Counted from the stretch's first letter, positions 22,111 through 36,884 are shown. The stretch: 64,000 nt of DNA from Nectonema munidae (GCA_030549495.1 JAUIRK010000314.1:1-64000), one strand, 5' to 3'. Notes: generated by a model from the letters alone, not told the origin. Program-made: numbers and translations.

Positions 22111-23540
22111 AAAAATACATGTATTGAGTTGCGTTAACATAAAACACTCATTTAAAAATCAATAAAGCATGATGAAGACTACGTATTTACCTCTATGTTT
22201 ACCAAAAATCAATAAACAGGCTGTTTTATGATACACACGTGTTCACATATATAGGTTGGACTAGTGATGAGCTTTTTAGTAACCATGTGTATCATATTTT
22301 CTTAAAATATGCATAACATTCCCTATGCGGATTTTAACTGATAACTTACACTTAAAAACGAAATGAAAAATACCACTATATGAGTTCAAATAGGCCCATA
22401 AAAAATTCTGAAAGGTTTTTTATGATTTTTTTTAACTAATCATTTCTGGTGAAATTACTCTCAATATCACTAAAACTAAAAGAAATTTTCATTTTCATTC
22501 TCCTATTAAAAATACCTAAAATCTGTTATATTAACCTTAACTTAAAATTACAATGTAAAATTATAAATTTTTTTTTAAAATAATGTTAATTTCATTTTAT
22601 CTAAAATAAAAAATACAAGTTTAGAATTTATTCAAGAAACATTGAGGAAAATTTAATAGAAAATCATTATACAGACTTATACTGACCCCAAAAAAGTTGA
22701 AAAATATCCATTTATTTTTGACAGTTTTCTTTTACTCTGATATTTTTAAATGAAAAAAAACTAAATTCTACCATTGTTATATAAATAATTGAAGAAAAGA
22801 ATATAAATTCACGGGGTTAATTATGGGTATTTTTTGGTACGAAATAAAATTTGGCTGACCTCACAAAATAACAGATATTGCAAAAATAAAAACATATTTT
22901 TTTGTAAAACCTAACCTATGATCACCAGAAAGAGTAGAGCTTTCCATTGATATCCATATGGTTTACATGAAAAAACTACAATTCTAAAATTGTGAACTTT
23001 TGTTTGGAATTTTGAAATGGTTTAAAATATTTTTATTTTAAGTGTTTTTCAGTATTTTACTATTAAGGAGGTCTCACAAGTTGTCTCTGCAGGAGTCTTT
23101 ACGTGCCTCTGGCAAAATTTTTTCTATAAGTATTATGTGAATTAATGAATGTTTTAACCATTATTTAACATAGTTTAGTAATTCCTATTTATGTTTTAAA
23201 ATTTTTATTTCGATACTCTCAAGCTTTTTCAGTTCCATCGTATTTTTTAACATAAATGAGCGAAAAAAGAAAACCAACCCTTTGTTTTAAAAATTAAAAC
23301 CTATTTGTCTATATCTGTTTTGGTGATCGCAGGCATGAGATCGAAAATATCTAAAAGACAAATGAGAACTTTTACTAATTGATTCCTTTTATTGTATGGT
23401 CTGAAAAAGCTTATAAGTATTTTTCGTGCACTAAAGAAAACATATAGCCAGGAATACTTATCAAAAACAAATGATTTGGAGCGAGATCATGAGCTATTTA
23501 ACCCCCAGGCACACTATCTGCATTTATACAAGAACTAATG
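22111..23540. other. A+T-rich DNA with a dispersed repeat
   Basis: No gene seen. The stretch 22850-23050 resembles 63080-63230 (shared TTTGTAAAACCTAACCTATG-like block followed by AAGAGTA and CTTTCCA), so it is a dispersed repeat of unknown type. Confidence 0.45.
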
Positions 23541-23546
23541 GAGGAA

Positions 23547-23622
23547 GGAAGCAGGCGATGGAAAAGCAAAAATGGAGAAAGGAAGCAGGCGATGGAAAAG
23601 CAAAAATGGAGAAAGGAAGCAG
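23547..23622. repeat. 34-bp tandem repeat, just over two units
   Basis: GGAAGCAGGCGATGGAAAAG starts at 23547 and 23581, with a diverged third start at 23615; each unit ends in CAAAAATGGAGAAA. The first two units are almost identical, so the duplication is recent. Confidence 0.85.
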
Positions 23623-26320
23623 ACGATTGAATGCCGCCTGAAAAACGGGCAAAGTAATTTCCATTTTCAATTCCAGATCCTTTATTTATATTTTAACGCT
23701 GCAAAATTTATGAAACAAAAAGTTTGAAATCTTTTTCTAAGCAGAATACGAGCATTCTTATAATGATGAGTAATGAGAAGAGCGTGATCAGGTAGCGACA
23801 ATCACTAAGACGTGTGCTGAGGCACTAAATAGATGATGAATATTTGCGGTTAGTAAAGATGATAATAATAATAATAATGAATCGAAGTGAATAATGGCTG
23901 TGAATATATATGATTCACTATTTCTTGAAACACGCTCTTGTTGGAGGACGAAAAAAAATGAATGAAGTAGTTAGGTGAGTGAATGTGTTTCTTTTCACTT
24001 CTAAATTTTTGTCATCCTCACTTTTTATAACTCTAACATAATGAATGACAAAGCTCTTCCATTCGCTTCGTGCTTGTCAGCTTCGTACACGCTAGCGAAC
24101 GTATTATACGAAGAGTTCGTTCTTTTTCGTCGTATCTTCTCGCCTTCGTGTTTGAGCATCTTTAGTGTGTATACATTCATTTGCGTGCAGTGTAGAATCC
24201 AGTTTTGCCATCACAGAACTCGTCCTCTCTCTTTTCTTCCTTTCACGTCCATATCCTTCAAACTTTTACATACTCTGTGTGCTTTATTTTAAATGGATTC
24301 TTTTATAAGTAAACAATTTTTGCATTATTTTTAATCGATAAGCTGGATTTTCTGAAAGCATAATTATATGTAAGAATATTTGAGTAAATAAACTATTTTT
24401 TAATAACTTTTTTCCATAAAAATTATCCTTAAACCTAATAAGCTAATTGCGTTGTTCCCTGGAACTGATCCAAGAAGGGGAAGGGACACCCCAATCGATG
24501 TTACAAAGGGATAGAAGGCCAAATCAATTTTTTTCTCTATTCCCAAGACTTTTTTGCAAGTACTTTTGGAAAAATTCGTCTTTAAAAATCTTTAATATAA
24601 AAATGTTTCTAGATGTGCCTTAACCATTTGAGGACTATTATGATACCGGTGGAGGATGCAATGAAAATTGTCTGCTTACCGCATTTAGCCGGTTATCGAC
24701 CACAGTCCACATTTGTCGACTTACAAAAATGTGAATCATCTGCGTTTATTAATGCTTCTTAATACAAATCCCATCCCCTCCCTAAAAATAAAATTAGAGT
24801 ATACTTGCCCTATCATCGCCTTCCTTTTTGACTTTTTCTACATTACTTTCGTTAGATCATTTGGCAATAGTTTTATGTCTATCCAATAATAAGTAGGGTA
24901 CTTAAAAAAGTTCTAAACGGCTAGTACCAAGAATTAATGTTTTTTAATACCCCTGAAATGCTGGACCATATAGCCTGATTGTTATATAGCCCATATAGCC
25001 TGGGTCAATGACCTAGCCGTTTACAAAATACAGCAGTTATAAAATTGAGAGCATACATACGGGTACACAGATAACATATATATTAGGGGATCCGTGGGAA
25101 ATAAATTTTCAAGTCAAAGGATTAGCTAGATTGACAGGAGACATACTTCTACTTTGAACGCCTATGTTGAACAGAGAATCTGATAAGACAATGTTAAAGC
25201 AGTATTTAGTATTGAGATATTTAAACAAAAAATTTGATGAAAAATATTTCAATAAAATAAATCTTTTTCAAGTTTGAAATAAATAATTTTACAGTTACTG
25301 TGAAACAACTTTTTCTAGGATAAAGAATAAAAGATTATTTATTTACCGAAATTTAAGTAAATCTACACTTGGTTTGAGACAAACCGTATCTATATAGTTT
25401 CTCTTTTCCCAATATTTTAAACTACCGTTATTTTCCCTCGATTCACTTTAGAAAGCTTTTGATGTCATGTCGAAGGCAGAACAATAGTGCAATTTTGACA
25501 GATTTGCTGCATTTCGTGATATTTTTGAAATGTTCAATGTAAATTGCTCAACTCACTCATTTTATTGCATCATCATTACCTCCAATACTAGCAGTAATTA
25601 GAGACGAAATCAAAAAACCTGCATTGTATAAATTCTATGATTGCCGTATTTTCTGGCCATGAGAGAATCCTCATAATTTTTGGGGAGGGGCGAGTTTTTC
25701 TTTTTATAATTTTCAAAATTAAATTATAAAAGAATTTTTGTCTAATGAACACACCACCATTTTTACCCTACATTATACTTGCACTATAAGCTCTCAGTCC
25801 CACCACAACTGCGCAGATTTTATGATCAACTTATCTTGTATGTAATTCTGATTGCATAAACCTTCTACCTCAGTGTTTTTTAAACGGGAGTCCGCGTGCT
25901 GCGAAAATGGTCCTTGGGGAGCGAGAAGGAGACACTGAGTGAATCGTTTTTTCGAAAATATTGCACCTCGCTCATTTGCCAATAAATCACATTTAAAAAG
26001 AATAAATAAGTTAGTCTTTGAATTGAGTACTATTTTTTTTATTGCTTTTCATGCCTAATTTGTAAATGTGCACTTTTCTTAATGGCTAAAAAATAAATAT
26101 GACGACTCACACTTGATAAATTAGCTATTCCAACCCCTAAGTTATACGCAAAAATTACATGAAAATGATATTTTCATGGTCGGATAGTTTTTCTTTAGAT
26201 TAGGCTTAGCGCTGGCTTAGAAAATGTCCGTTAGACTAAGCAATTTGTCCTGGTACAGTTTGTAAGGATCATAGTAGATTTTATTTTTGCACATAATACA
26301 ATTTGACATATAATATATCA
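23623..26320. other. Mostly unannotated DNA with repeat fragments
   Basis: A less A+T-rich patch at 24041-24290 carries an 83-codon open frame starting at ATG; I see no domain, signal peptide or splice context that makes it a gene. The stretch 25665-25790 resembles the end of the CAGGGGCGCACATCC repeat family (TCCTCATAATTTTTGGGGAG, then a GCGAGTTTTT and AATTTTCAAAATTA block). The stretch 25865-25930 (AACGGGAGTCCGCGTGCTGC) looks like a fragment of a hAT-type MITE. Confidence 0.4.
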
Positions 26321-26462
26321 CCTTATTCTAGTTTTTTTATTGGCGCATAACGCACACGAAGTATAGCCTTATTCTAGAGTTTTTATCGGCGTATAACACG
26401 CGCTGAAGTTTTTGACTTTTTTTGAGAAAAAAAGTGCGCGTTATATCCCTCAAAATACGGTA
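26321..26462. repeat. 46-bp duplicated motif in a MITE-like end
   Basis: CCTTATTCTAG followed by TTTTTAT-GGCG(C/T)ATAAC occurs at 26321 and again at 26367. After it comes GTGCGCGTTATATCCCTCAA then AATACGGTA. The mirrored GCG...ATAA/TTAT...CGC blocks suggest the remains of an inverted-repeat element, but no second end is clear. Confidence 0.35.
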
Positions 26463-26469
26463 TACTAAA

Positions 26470-26826
26470 GGTGGATGTTGATATATTTGATCAACGTATT
26501 TGTTATAGTTCTTGTGCTAGGAAAGTAAAAAAGGGACTATCATATCAATGCTCGGAGTTTTATATTAGATACCTCAAGAGTTAATTCCGAAACCATTTAT
26601 TGTTTAAAAAACTCAATTGATCCTAGAAAAATTGGTTTATTTGGAATAGAACTTGTCAAATCGTTAGTTTATTCTTATATAAAAGCAAAGCGAACTATTG
26701 GACTTTTTACTAAACTAGAGCCGAAAATAAATATCGTTTGTGGCTCATCGGATAGTATGCAGCCTACAAAGTATGAATTTGTGGAAAAAACATGGTCCGT
26801 CAGGCAATGTGAAAATGTATCCATTT
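26470..26826 (+). pseudogene. piggyBac-type transposase C-terminal fragment 1
   Basis: Plus-strand frames read VDIFDQ, then CYSSCARKVKKG, then LDTSRVNSETIYCLKNSIDP and FGIELVKSLVYSYIKAK. This fits the third-Asp block and C-terminal helices of piggyBac transposases ('gGvD.fDq....ys..rkt.rw.....f..lD...vNs..ly.......r..f...L...L'). One frame change lies after KKG. The zinc-ribbon end may be the separate fragment at 28850-29075. Recognised from motif order only. Confidence 0.55.
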
Positions 26827-27099
26827 AGACGCTTGTGAGAATGAGGATGTTTCGTGTGATATTGATGTTCGATTGACTTAGAGATTCTTTTATGTTGCGC
26901 ATCTTGTAAGTGCTCCAAGAATCTAACTATTGAAGGTCTTTTGGTTTCACCAACATAGCTCTCATTACACAGTAAGCTTAGAATTCCTTAGAATTGATTG
27001 ATGCAATTGTTGTATTTACCAATCTTTATGCTGTCTAAAGAAATAATGCCTTGGATACATCAAGAGAGGAATTTCTTTGTTTTCTCGGAATTTTGATAA

Positions 27100-28560
27100 T
27101 GTAAGGGTATACTATTTTGCCTAGAACAAGAATGTACTGGGGAAAAAACAAGATTGCTTCAACTCATTTATAGCAAGCTCCATGAGAAGATAAAGATTTG
27201 AAGAAATCAAAAAGTACCTTAATTTTTGTGATTACAAAGCTTGAATCCTCTCACAAATTCGCCAAAATCAGGATTCTTGTTAAGGAATTGAAAGAGAAGT
27301 ATCAGTTGTTAGAGAGGAGTTGCCTTTCAGAGAATTCCATTCTATTGATGAAACAATGATTCCGTACTTCGGTAATCATTGTAGCAAACAATTTATCAAA
27401 GGCAAACCCATTAGGTTCTGCTACAAACAATGGCTCATTGTGTCTCGACAGTATATTGTGTAACAGTATATTGTGTCAATTTGGTGTCGGACCATCAATA
27501 CTACTGAAGTTTGCCAATTCTCTCAATGAAAAAATGCTCTACAATTTCATTTTATTACTGACAAGTACTTCTCTACTTATGATATTTTGAAAAGAATGAA
27601 AGAATTGAACTTTAAAGTCACTTCGACATTAAGATCAAACAGATCAAGAAATTTTCCAATAATTTCTCTGAAAGATCTCAAAAAAGAAAAAAGAGGATTT
27701 TATAAAATACTGACTAGCAAGGATGGTGTAAATTTGTGTCAGTGGTTCGATAATCGCTCAGTACTTGCTATAAGTAATGCTCTAAATGATGAATCCTTGA
27801 AGATGGCATCAAGGTATTCATCTAAAGAAAAGAATTTGTATAAATCAACCTCATATGATAATGTATATAACAACGAGATGGGATGGGTTGATCAAATGGA
27901 CCAAAATATAGCAAAGTATCGTTGTGTGCGTCGCAAGAAATGGCACTGTCCTATATTTACCCACCTTGTTGATATGAATGTGAATCAAGCATGGATTCTG
28001 TACAGGTTATTTCCATGAGATAAACTAGACCAATTGGGTTTTAGGAGATATATTGTGGATTTGCTTCTAACAAAATATAGTACAAGCCAGTGGCGGATCC
28101 AATTGGTCCCCCCCTATGAAAAATGGCTTCGAAAATTACCCTTACTAATTTTGCTTTTTCCTAAAACAATACTTCTTGGTAGTTGATTACATGTTAAAAA
28201 TATGAAAACAAGTGATAATTAGTAATTCTAAAAGACATAATACAGCTGTCGTATAATCTGAAGACTCTTAGCAAAATTGCAAAAAATTTAAATAGATTTC
28301 CGCCCCCGCCCCCTATAAGAAATTTCTGGATCTGCCACTGGTACAAGCCCAAAGGCAAGCAAAGCGTTGGCAATAATGGAACCATGGAACCATCTCAATC
28401 AAAAAGATTCGATCAACTAGGGCATTTTGTTTCTTCGATTGAAATCAAAAAGCCGTTGAAGTGGAGAAAACGTCACAGAGTAACTCAAACTATGTGTGTT
28501 AAATGCAAAGTTGGAGTCCATGTTGAGTGTTTTGTGAATTATACACAATAAAACCTATTT
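27100..28560 (+). pseudogene. piggyBac-type transposase relic 2 (PGBD-like), hit by a MITE
   Basis: From 27118 the plus strand reads RTRMYWGKN, then FEEIKKYLNFCD. At 27330 it reads FHSIDETMIPYFGNHCSKQF followed by IKGKPIRFCYKQW, the first-Asp block of piggyBac transposases. The open frame at 27587-28018 (143 codons) has the C-terminal half: FPIISLKDLKKEKRGFYKIL, LCQWFDNRSVLAISN, YNNEMGWVDQMDQNIAKYRC (third Asp in VDQMDQ) and KWHCPIFTHLVDMNVNQAWI. After the nested MITE (28088-28340) come RFDQLGHFVSSIE and CVKCKVGVHVECFVNYT, the Cys-rich C-terminal finger. Several frame changes; the TTAA termini were not found. Confidence 0.75.
28088..28340. mobile_element. 253-bp hAT-type MITE with perfect 8-bp TSD
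   Basis: The ends are CAGTGGCGGATCCA (28088 onward) and TGGATCTGCCACTG (to 28340), one mismatch in 14 bp of inverted repeat. The flanks are GTACAAGC at 28080-28087 and GTACAAGC at 28341-28348, a perfect 8-bp duplication. C-rich blocks adjoin both ends (CCCCCC near 28108; CGCCCCCGCCCC near 28301). No coding capacity. It sits inside piggyBac relic 2, so it inserted later. TIR start CAGTGGCGGA and 8-bp TSD are typical of non-autonomous hAT elements. Confidence 0.95.
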
Positions 28561-28849
28561 TTTGCTATAGAAAATGCAAAAACGCCAAAGTGTAAAATGT
28601 ATTATGGATCAACTTCGTTCTTTCATCCAATTGTTTTTCTCATCAAATGTCGTTGTGCCCAACGTATCATATATGATACGTCTATTTTCATGGAAACTAA
28701 AAATATAGTTTATTAACATATTTTTATTTGTATGCTCCAATGAGTGTCAGGGTATTTGAATCTTTTTCAATAAAAACTATTGAAAATTGACTTTATTGAC
28801 CTAAGCTTGAAAAATTGACTTTATATTTTTGTTTGATTTACACTTTATC

Positions 28850-29075
28850 AAGTTCTAAATCTTTGTTTCCACCCTAAAATCACACATGAGAATAGGCAAA
28901 ATAAATCTTTCTCAAGACCTAAGATTTGACGGAATTGACCATTTTAAAGTTTCCACGACAAGAAAGATGCAGAGTGTGTTTAAAATATGCACTACATGTG
29001 CCAAAAATGGAATATGAAATTATGTTCTTCTAACAAATGTGCAATATGTTTTGATACCACAATAACTCTTAACAT
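28850..29075 (+). pseudogene. piggyBac-type C-terminal zinc-finger fragment 3
   Basis: The plus strand reads LRFDGIDHFKVSTT, then (shifted) RQERCRVCLKYALHVPK, then NKCAICFD. The order RFDGi.H.......RC..C......C..C is the DNA-binding Cys-rich tail of PGBD3/4-like transposases. It may belong to fragment 1 (26470-26826), with relic 2 inserted between them, or be a third copy. Short and frame-broken. Confidence 0.5.
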
Positions 29076-29975
<900 letters not shown>

Positions 29976-31542
29976 AGAAATGCAGTAACAAAAAACAGAT
30001 TTCTTTTAATATTTGAATAGACGAACATTTTAAATTAACATCTCATGAAAATGCCGACTTTTCATGTCGAGGGAAAAGTAATGCCCGGTTTGCATGATGC
30101 ATGTTCTAGCTTTTTAGGTTTTTCTTTAGAACTAATCATCGTACTCTCCTCCTCACATCCTCGTCACATTGAGATGGATGGATGGATATGCAGGCGCTTT
30201 TCGTTTCACTTTGATATTGATTTTCTGGAGATGCGCTTCTCCTTCCTCGTATAATAAATATATACAGCGAATATAAATGAATATAACAAATAAAGGATAA
30301 TAATAATAATAATAATAGTTGATATAGTTTTGATAACGTTTTCTAAAATATGCATGCGATTTAACGTTGTAAGTAGAATATATCTTTTTTGCTTAGATGA
30401 CGTTATATTTTTCCTTTTTGTTTTTATTAATATGATTCTTATCATAATCTTTTTATGATGATTTTTTCATGCTGGATGAAGAAATATTTTTTGGTATATA
30501 ACGAATGTCTTGATGCTATGTCATAAGTTCGATGATGTGGTGGATCTGATAATTTTTTTTACCATTGAGGCTTTGTAAAAAGCTTTTAGATCAAGTCCAC
30601 TCATTTTTTTTTTTAAATTATCAAACATAACGGGTGAGCGAGTCTTGTTCCACTTTTTCAATCTACACCTTTTCGGCCTAAAACTCGTTCAAAAATAGCG
30701 GCTGCTTATTCTAGAATACTTAGCGTTAATTATATGCAACAAACAAAAAGTTCGCCCCCAATGTGACTTGAAGGGGTGAAAAAGCCTTTCTCTCCACCAA
30801 TAATTTTTTCACTTTTATATCATAAGACTTTTTTTAGCTTGTGGGTAGACTTTCCATATTACTTACTTTACTTCTTTTACGGCTGAGTTTCAGAGACAAA
30901 TTCTCACCCTTATCAGTACGTTTGTTACATTTTGTAACATTTGAAAACTTTTCCATTTTTTCAAACCTAGAAAAATATTTTTTCTAACAATAGCTTATTG
31001 GGAATGAATATTTTGATTAAGCTTTAAAAGTAAACATGTTATATATTTTTTTAAATTTAAGAAGAGGTATTTTTTCTAATCTTCGACTGTTGTATTTTAT
31101 AACATTATACATAATCAACGTGATAAGCGTTTTTCTTTTTATTAAAAATTATAAACTATAATATTTTTTTTAATAATTTTAGAAAAAATAATTATAATAA
31201 ATTTGAATTAATAAAAAAATAATTTTCCCCTTGTTAAGTCCGACTATGTGGTGGTGAAGGGTGTCCGATTTAACAGAGAGTCACTGCCTGCTTCCCCATG
31301 CAACACTATCACAAAACCCATGCCTATTTCTGAAGCGCCATAACCACCCATCCCTAGCAGTAAAATCACTAATTCCCATATGTTTACCTAACTTTTGAGC
31401 AGCTTTAATTTTCACTATCTTTAGTCACATTGTACTTTAAAGAAAATGCTATGAGTTTATTTCTAGCTTTCCGATGTCTTCCACAGTTTGTTTTTTCACC
31501 CTCTTCACAAAAACTTTTCACAGTAGCTCTAACTTCTAATTA
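29976..31542. other. No gene recognised
   Basis: A 69-codon open frame at 30045-30254 has no recognisable motif. The stretch 31240-31280 holds a small imperfect inverted repeat (GTTAAGTCCGAC and GTCCGATTTAAC). The rest is A+T-rich. Confidence 0.4.
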
Positions 31543-31808
31543 AATTAACCATTTGATTTTGATCCACGTGAAACTTTGATGTAGACGAGCAGCTTCTTGG
31601 ATACCGAGGGAAAGTTCCTGGGCTAACCTATATTCCTTCAAAACGAAGAAAATATGCTTTAAAAATTTTCTGGGTATGCGCTTCAACCGTTGTCCATTGC
31701 TATGAAGTCTATAATATGGAAGCAGGTCAATTCGGTCTATAAATGCGCTGATATTGATATTACCTTGAGGATAGATAAATTGTTCCTTAAACCGATATAT
31801 TGAATTTT
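31543..31808 (-). other. Unidentified protein-like open stretch, no ATG start
   Basis: The minus strand is open for about 88 codons without an initiating Met near its start. It reads FIYPQGNINISAFIDRIDLL, then RLHSNGQRLKRIPRKFLKHI and KEYRLAQELSLGIQEAARLH, ending in FTWIKIKWLI and a stop. The basic, helix-rich composition is unlike random translation of A+T-rich DNA. Below the stop the sequence still reads protein-like (FCEEGEKTNCGRHRKARNKL). I cannot place it in a family; it may be a fragment of a transposon protein or of a minus-strand gene. Confidence 0.35.
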
Positions 31809-32491
31809 ATTAATTATATATTAGCCCCAGAGACACTTCCTCAAAATTCTTGGCGAGGGGAGCAACTTTTTTTATCATAATTTTCAAAGTGTATTATAAA
31901 ATAATTTGTGCACTGCGTATTTTTTGCCACTACACAGGAGTGTGAGCACGTGTTTTGGATGCTAATTGCGATTAAAATCAAGTCCTGAGACAGATGGGAA
32001 GTGAGTAATGACAATTGTTGGGAAAACAGCCAAATTTAGACAGACTGCTTTGGACAACACACATGCTTCATTCACATTGATTGGATTATTCGGACAATTT
32101 TTGAATAAACAATTGTGTCACTTTTAAGTACAGTAGTGATTATGTTGATATATTCTTTTAAATGAGACCGGAGTTATTAAAAAATTATAAAAAGGGTATT
32201 TTTCCTAAACTATGTATTCTATTACATTAATTTAACTCTTTCATTTCAGTAATCAATAAGGCTACTTTTTAAGCTTTAGAAAGAATACTTTCATATATAA
32301 TCATGTGCTATAAAAAATGTTTGTCTCGCTCAAAAATGCATGGGCACTGTCTACATTACTTCCTCTGATCAAATATAGCTCAGATTCACATTATTATATC
32401 AATGAAGTCGAGGTTAATGAAAAAATATTTTATGAATTTTTGACAATCGTTGTTAATAATTAATACATATATTTTAATATCCTAAAAACTT

Positions 32492-32499
32492 GTATAAAT
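32492..32499 (+). promoter_or_regulatory. Possible TATA box of the host gene
   Basis: TATAAATA lies 57 bp upstream of the ATG at 32549; initiation about 30 bp downstream would leave a 25-30-nt leader. In such A+T-rich DNA a TATA-like string is weak evidence by itself. Confidence 0.3.
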
Positions 32500-32548
32500 A
32501 AGGCTCCTAACAACGATCTCGTATAATTTCATTCTCCCGTGTGCTTCA

Positions 32549-32627
32549 ATGGCCTCACCCTTTCTACGTGGCACCAATACCTTCAGATTTCTAGTCAGAA
32601 ATAGCGCTAATTTTACATTGTATACAA
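32549..32627 (+). CDS. Host gene, putative exon 1 (start)
   Basis: The ATG at 32549 opens a frame of 26 codons plus one base, reading MASPFLRGTNTF... and ending ...FTLYTA before GTAGGT, a good 5' splice site at 32628. The first base of the split codon (A) joins TG at the start of the next segment (32738) to make ATG, so the phase fits. The intron between them is 110 bp. The frame is open upstream to a stop at about 32495, just at the TATA-like string. The Kozak context is only moderate. The true start could instead be the ATG formed at the junction, with this segment untranslated. Not recognised as any family. Confidence 0.45.
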
Positions 32628-32737
32628 GTAGGTTTTTTTCAAGGATCCGTTTTTCGTATGCTCTGTTATCTTCTATCATGCTCATTAAATTATCATTCCT
32701 TCTTCATTCACTCTACAAAGGTAGATGTTTTGTTTAG

Positions 32738-32985
32738 TGGAAAAAGCTAGTACACTTGGACCAAAATCAAAAGGCTTGGAAGCTTTGTTACTCTGTAATG
32801 ATTCAGATATGCTTGTTCGGAGAACACACTCCCTCGATCTGCTTTGCTGTGAAAGTGTTCCTACTCCTTACATTTCATCATCCTACTACCACAATCCGTC
32901 CTATTCCAAAAAGTGCATCAATACTGGCAATAGACTGCTCAATTCTTTGCGCCTTTCTAAAATGACGCTTGATAAGTCTTCTCAG
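32738..32985 (+). CDS. Host gene, putative exon 2
   Basis: The acceptor TTTTGTTTAG precedes 32738 and the donor GTAACT follows 32985. The length is 248 nt: two bases completing the split codon, then 82 codons, ending in phase 0. The translation starts EKASTLGPKSKGLEALLLCN and ends SLRLSKMTLDKSSQ. It is Ser/Leu-rich with scattered Cys, and has no domain I recognise. Codon use is less extreme than the flanking DNA. The next compatible segment is 11.1 kb away at 44110, beyond LINE-D, LINE-E and the large inverted repeat. Confidence 0.55.
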
Positions 32986-33509
32986 GTAACTACTAGTATA
33001 TGTATGTATCTGTCTGTTTGAATGAATAATATTTTAAAAACGGCTAATCACAAACAGCTTCAATTTACAAAATGATGCATAAGAGAGAACACTAAGGATT
33101 AAGAATAAGAGCGAACCTTTCAACAACCATATTTGTAAGATGACACGCATTTCATATTATTCAGTATTGAGAGGCAAATTATATTTGATTTCCCTTTGAA
33201 AAATATGTTTTCCTTCCCAAATTTTAGCATCAATACCTGCAAAGATTAATTTTTTGAACGTGATACAACTTCATCAATTTTAATTTAATTTTCCTTGCTA
33301 GAAAATATAGATCAATACACTAACGACTTTTCATAGTTTAACTCTTCATACCGAATTCATTCTTCTTTTCAACCCTAAATTAGGGAAGCTACCATCTAAC
33401 TCATTTTCAACTTATGGGGTCATCGTTTTTAACACTAAATATTGAATTTTCAAAACGCAATATTTATAAATAATGTTATAATAATATATAATCGATTCTA
33501 CATCCTTTA
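32986..33509. other. Start of host intron 2, A+T-rich
   Basis: Nothing recognisable beyond the splice donor at its left edge. Confidence 0.4.
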
Positions 33510-33697
33510 ATAAAAAAAATTTGGGTAAAATCTTTTAATTTTTTTAACAAAATTGATGAAATTTAAAAACTATACTTCCAGGTAAAATATTTTAATTACA
33601 TAACGCATATACACTAGTTTAAAAAAATTCAAAATTATGGGGGGGGGGGGGGGTTGTGAATAGGCTTTTCGCCCCCACCCCCGGATGTGCGCCCCTG
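33510..33697. repeat. Right end of a CAGGGGCGCACATCC-family MITE
   Basis: The segment ends in GGATGTGCGCCCCTG at 33697. This is the complement of the CAGGGGCGCACATCC end seen at 39814 and, diverged, at 43369 and 55397. Before it lie a G run (from 33639), TTTTCGCCCCCACCCCC, and an upstream block (CTATACTTCCAG...CACTAGTTTAAAAAAATTCA) shared with 41090-41160, 43085-43200 and 55560-55960. It shows what the right terminus of this family looks like; other copies lose it at GGCTTTTC. The left end of this copy is missing. Confidence 0.65.
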
Positions 33698-34439
33698 ATG
33701 TAAATTAACATTGACATACGTTGTATACGTTGTTTGTTTAGAATAGTGGAGACTTAAAAATATGCTTGGAATAGAGATGCACCGATAAGAATAGTCGAAT
33801 GGCGATCAGTCGGTAATTATTATTAATTGGCAAATTATTTATTTTTGCAAGTTGGAACCTCGTGGGTTGGGGTTGAGCATAAATATCTTTAAAATTTTTG
33901 CTTAGAAATTTTTTTTCATTTTATAATTATTTTAATTATTTTTTGGAAATTTTTAATAGGCTAATTCACAACTTTTTTAAACTTTACTTTTTTCCTTGGT
34001 TCTTTTTCTTCAAATTTCATAAAATTTTTGGCTTATATTTTTTAATCTATTTTACTTATTTTGATTTTAGGCCACCTAAAATTTTATTTTATATTTGTAC
34101 ATTTTACTTAAATTTTTCTCAACAAAAAATTCAAACAAATTAATTAAATTAATTGATTTTTTTGACATATTTAAAAGAAACCGTTGATGTTATCGTCTTA
34201 AAAAATAATGTTGCGCTAAAAAATGTAATTTGATGTCTCTTAATATCTTAATTAAACATATCATTCTTGACGTAATTTAAGGAAGAATGAAAAATCTTAT
34301 CAAGAACTGTTTCAAAATGTCAAGGGATTGATAAAAACATGGTAAGGTGGAATAAAAAAAACTGTTTGAAAATGTATAGAAAACATGTATGATTCACAAC
34401 AAGGGCATGTAAATCAAACAACGATTGGTTAACTTGTTT
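33698..34439. other. A+T-rich intronic DNA
   Basis: An 81-codon open frame at 33898-34143 is Phe/Asn/Leu-rich because of base composition only. No element was recognised. Confidence 0.45.
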
Positions 34440-34627
34440 TTAAAATAATTTATTTTTTTAAAATAACAACTTTTAGCCTTTTGTAATGATTTGCCTTTTA
34501 TAATAACTTTTAAGGAAAAAAAGCCTATCAGAAAAAGTTAGAGCTTCAACAAAATCTAAAAAATTTTACAACATAACTTAAATTTTTTGAAAACTAATTT
34601 GACGTATGCACTACAGCATACTTTATG

Positions 34628-34700
34628 GGTGGCATGGCAAGTTGGTTGAGATGATGGACTCAACACGGAAGTATCTGGGTTCGATTTCTCATCGATACCA
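34628..34700 (+). repeat. tRNA-like (SINE-type) segment in composite copy B
   Basis: TGGCAAGTTGG at 34635-34645 resembles a pol III A box and GGTTCGATTTC at 34678-34688 a B box, at tRNA-like spacing. Acceptor and T stems do not pair well, so it is a tRNA-derived remnant rather than a tRNA gene. The same segment occurs in the other composite copies. Confidence 0.45.
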
Positions 34701-34939
34701 ATTTCATAGTTTGACATAAGCGGTACATCAGTGCCTGGTCAATGAAAATACATCCGCTGCACCTAATCTTTTACTCAAAATTGAAAAATTTGCTACATAA
34801 TTAACATAAGAGAGAAAGGAGACAAAATAAAGTAATAAAGCAATTTTAACTATAAAATGAAACTGTCTGTTCTCAGAATAATTTGAAAATAATAGGAGGC
34901 ATAAAAATGAGATAGTTTATCGGTACTTTATTTGATATT

Positions 34940-36884
<1,945 letters not shown>

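Noticed and set aside
24041-24292. 83-codon open frame in a less A+T-rich patch
   Set aside because: No domain, start context, splice or repeat support; kept only as a note in the gap entry.
34628-34700. Functional tRNA gene
   Set aside because: A- and B-box-like blocks are present, but acceptor and T stems do not pair, and the segment recurs only within the composite repeat.
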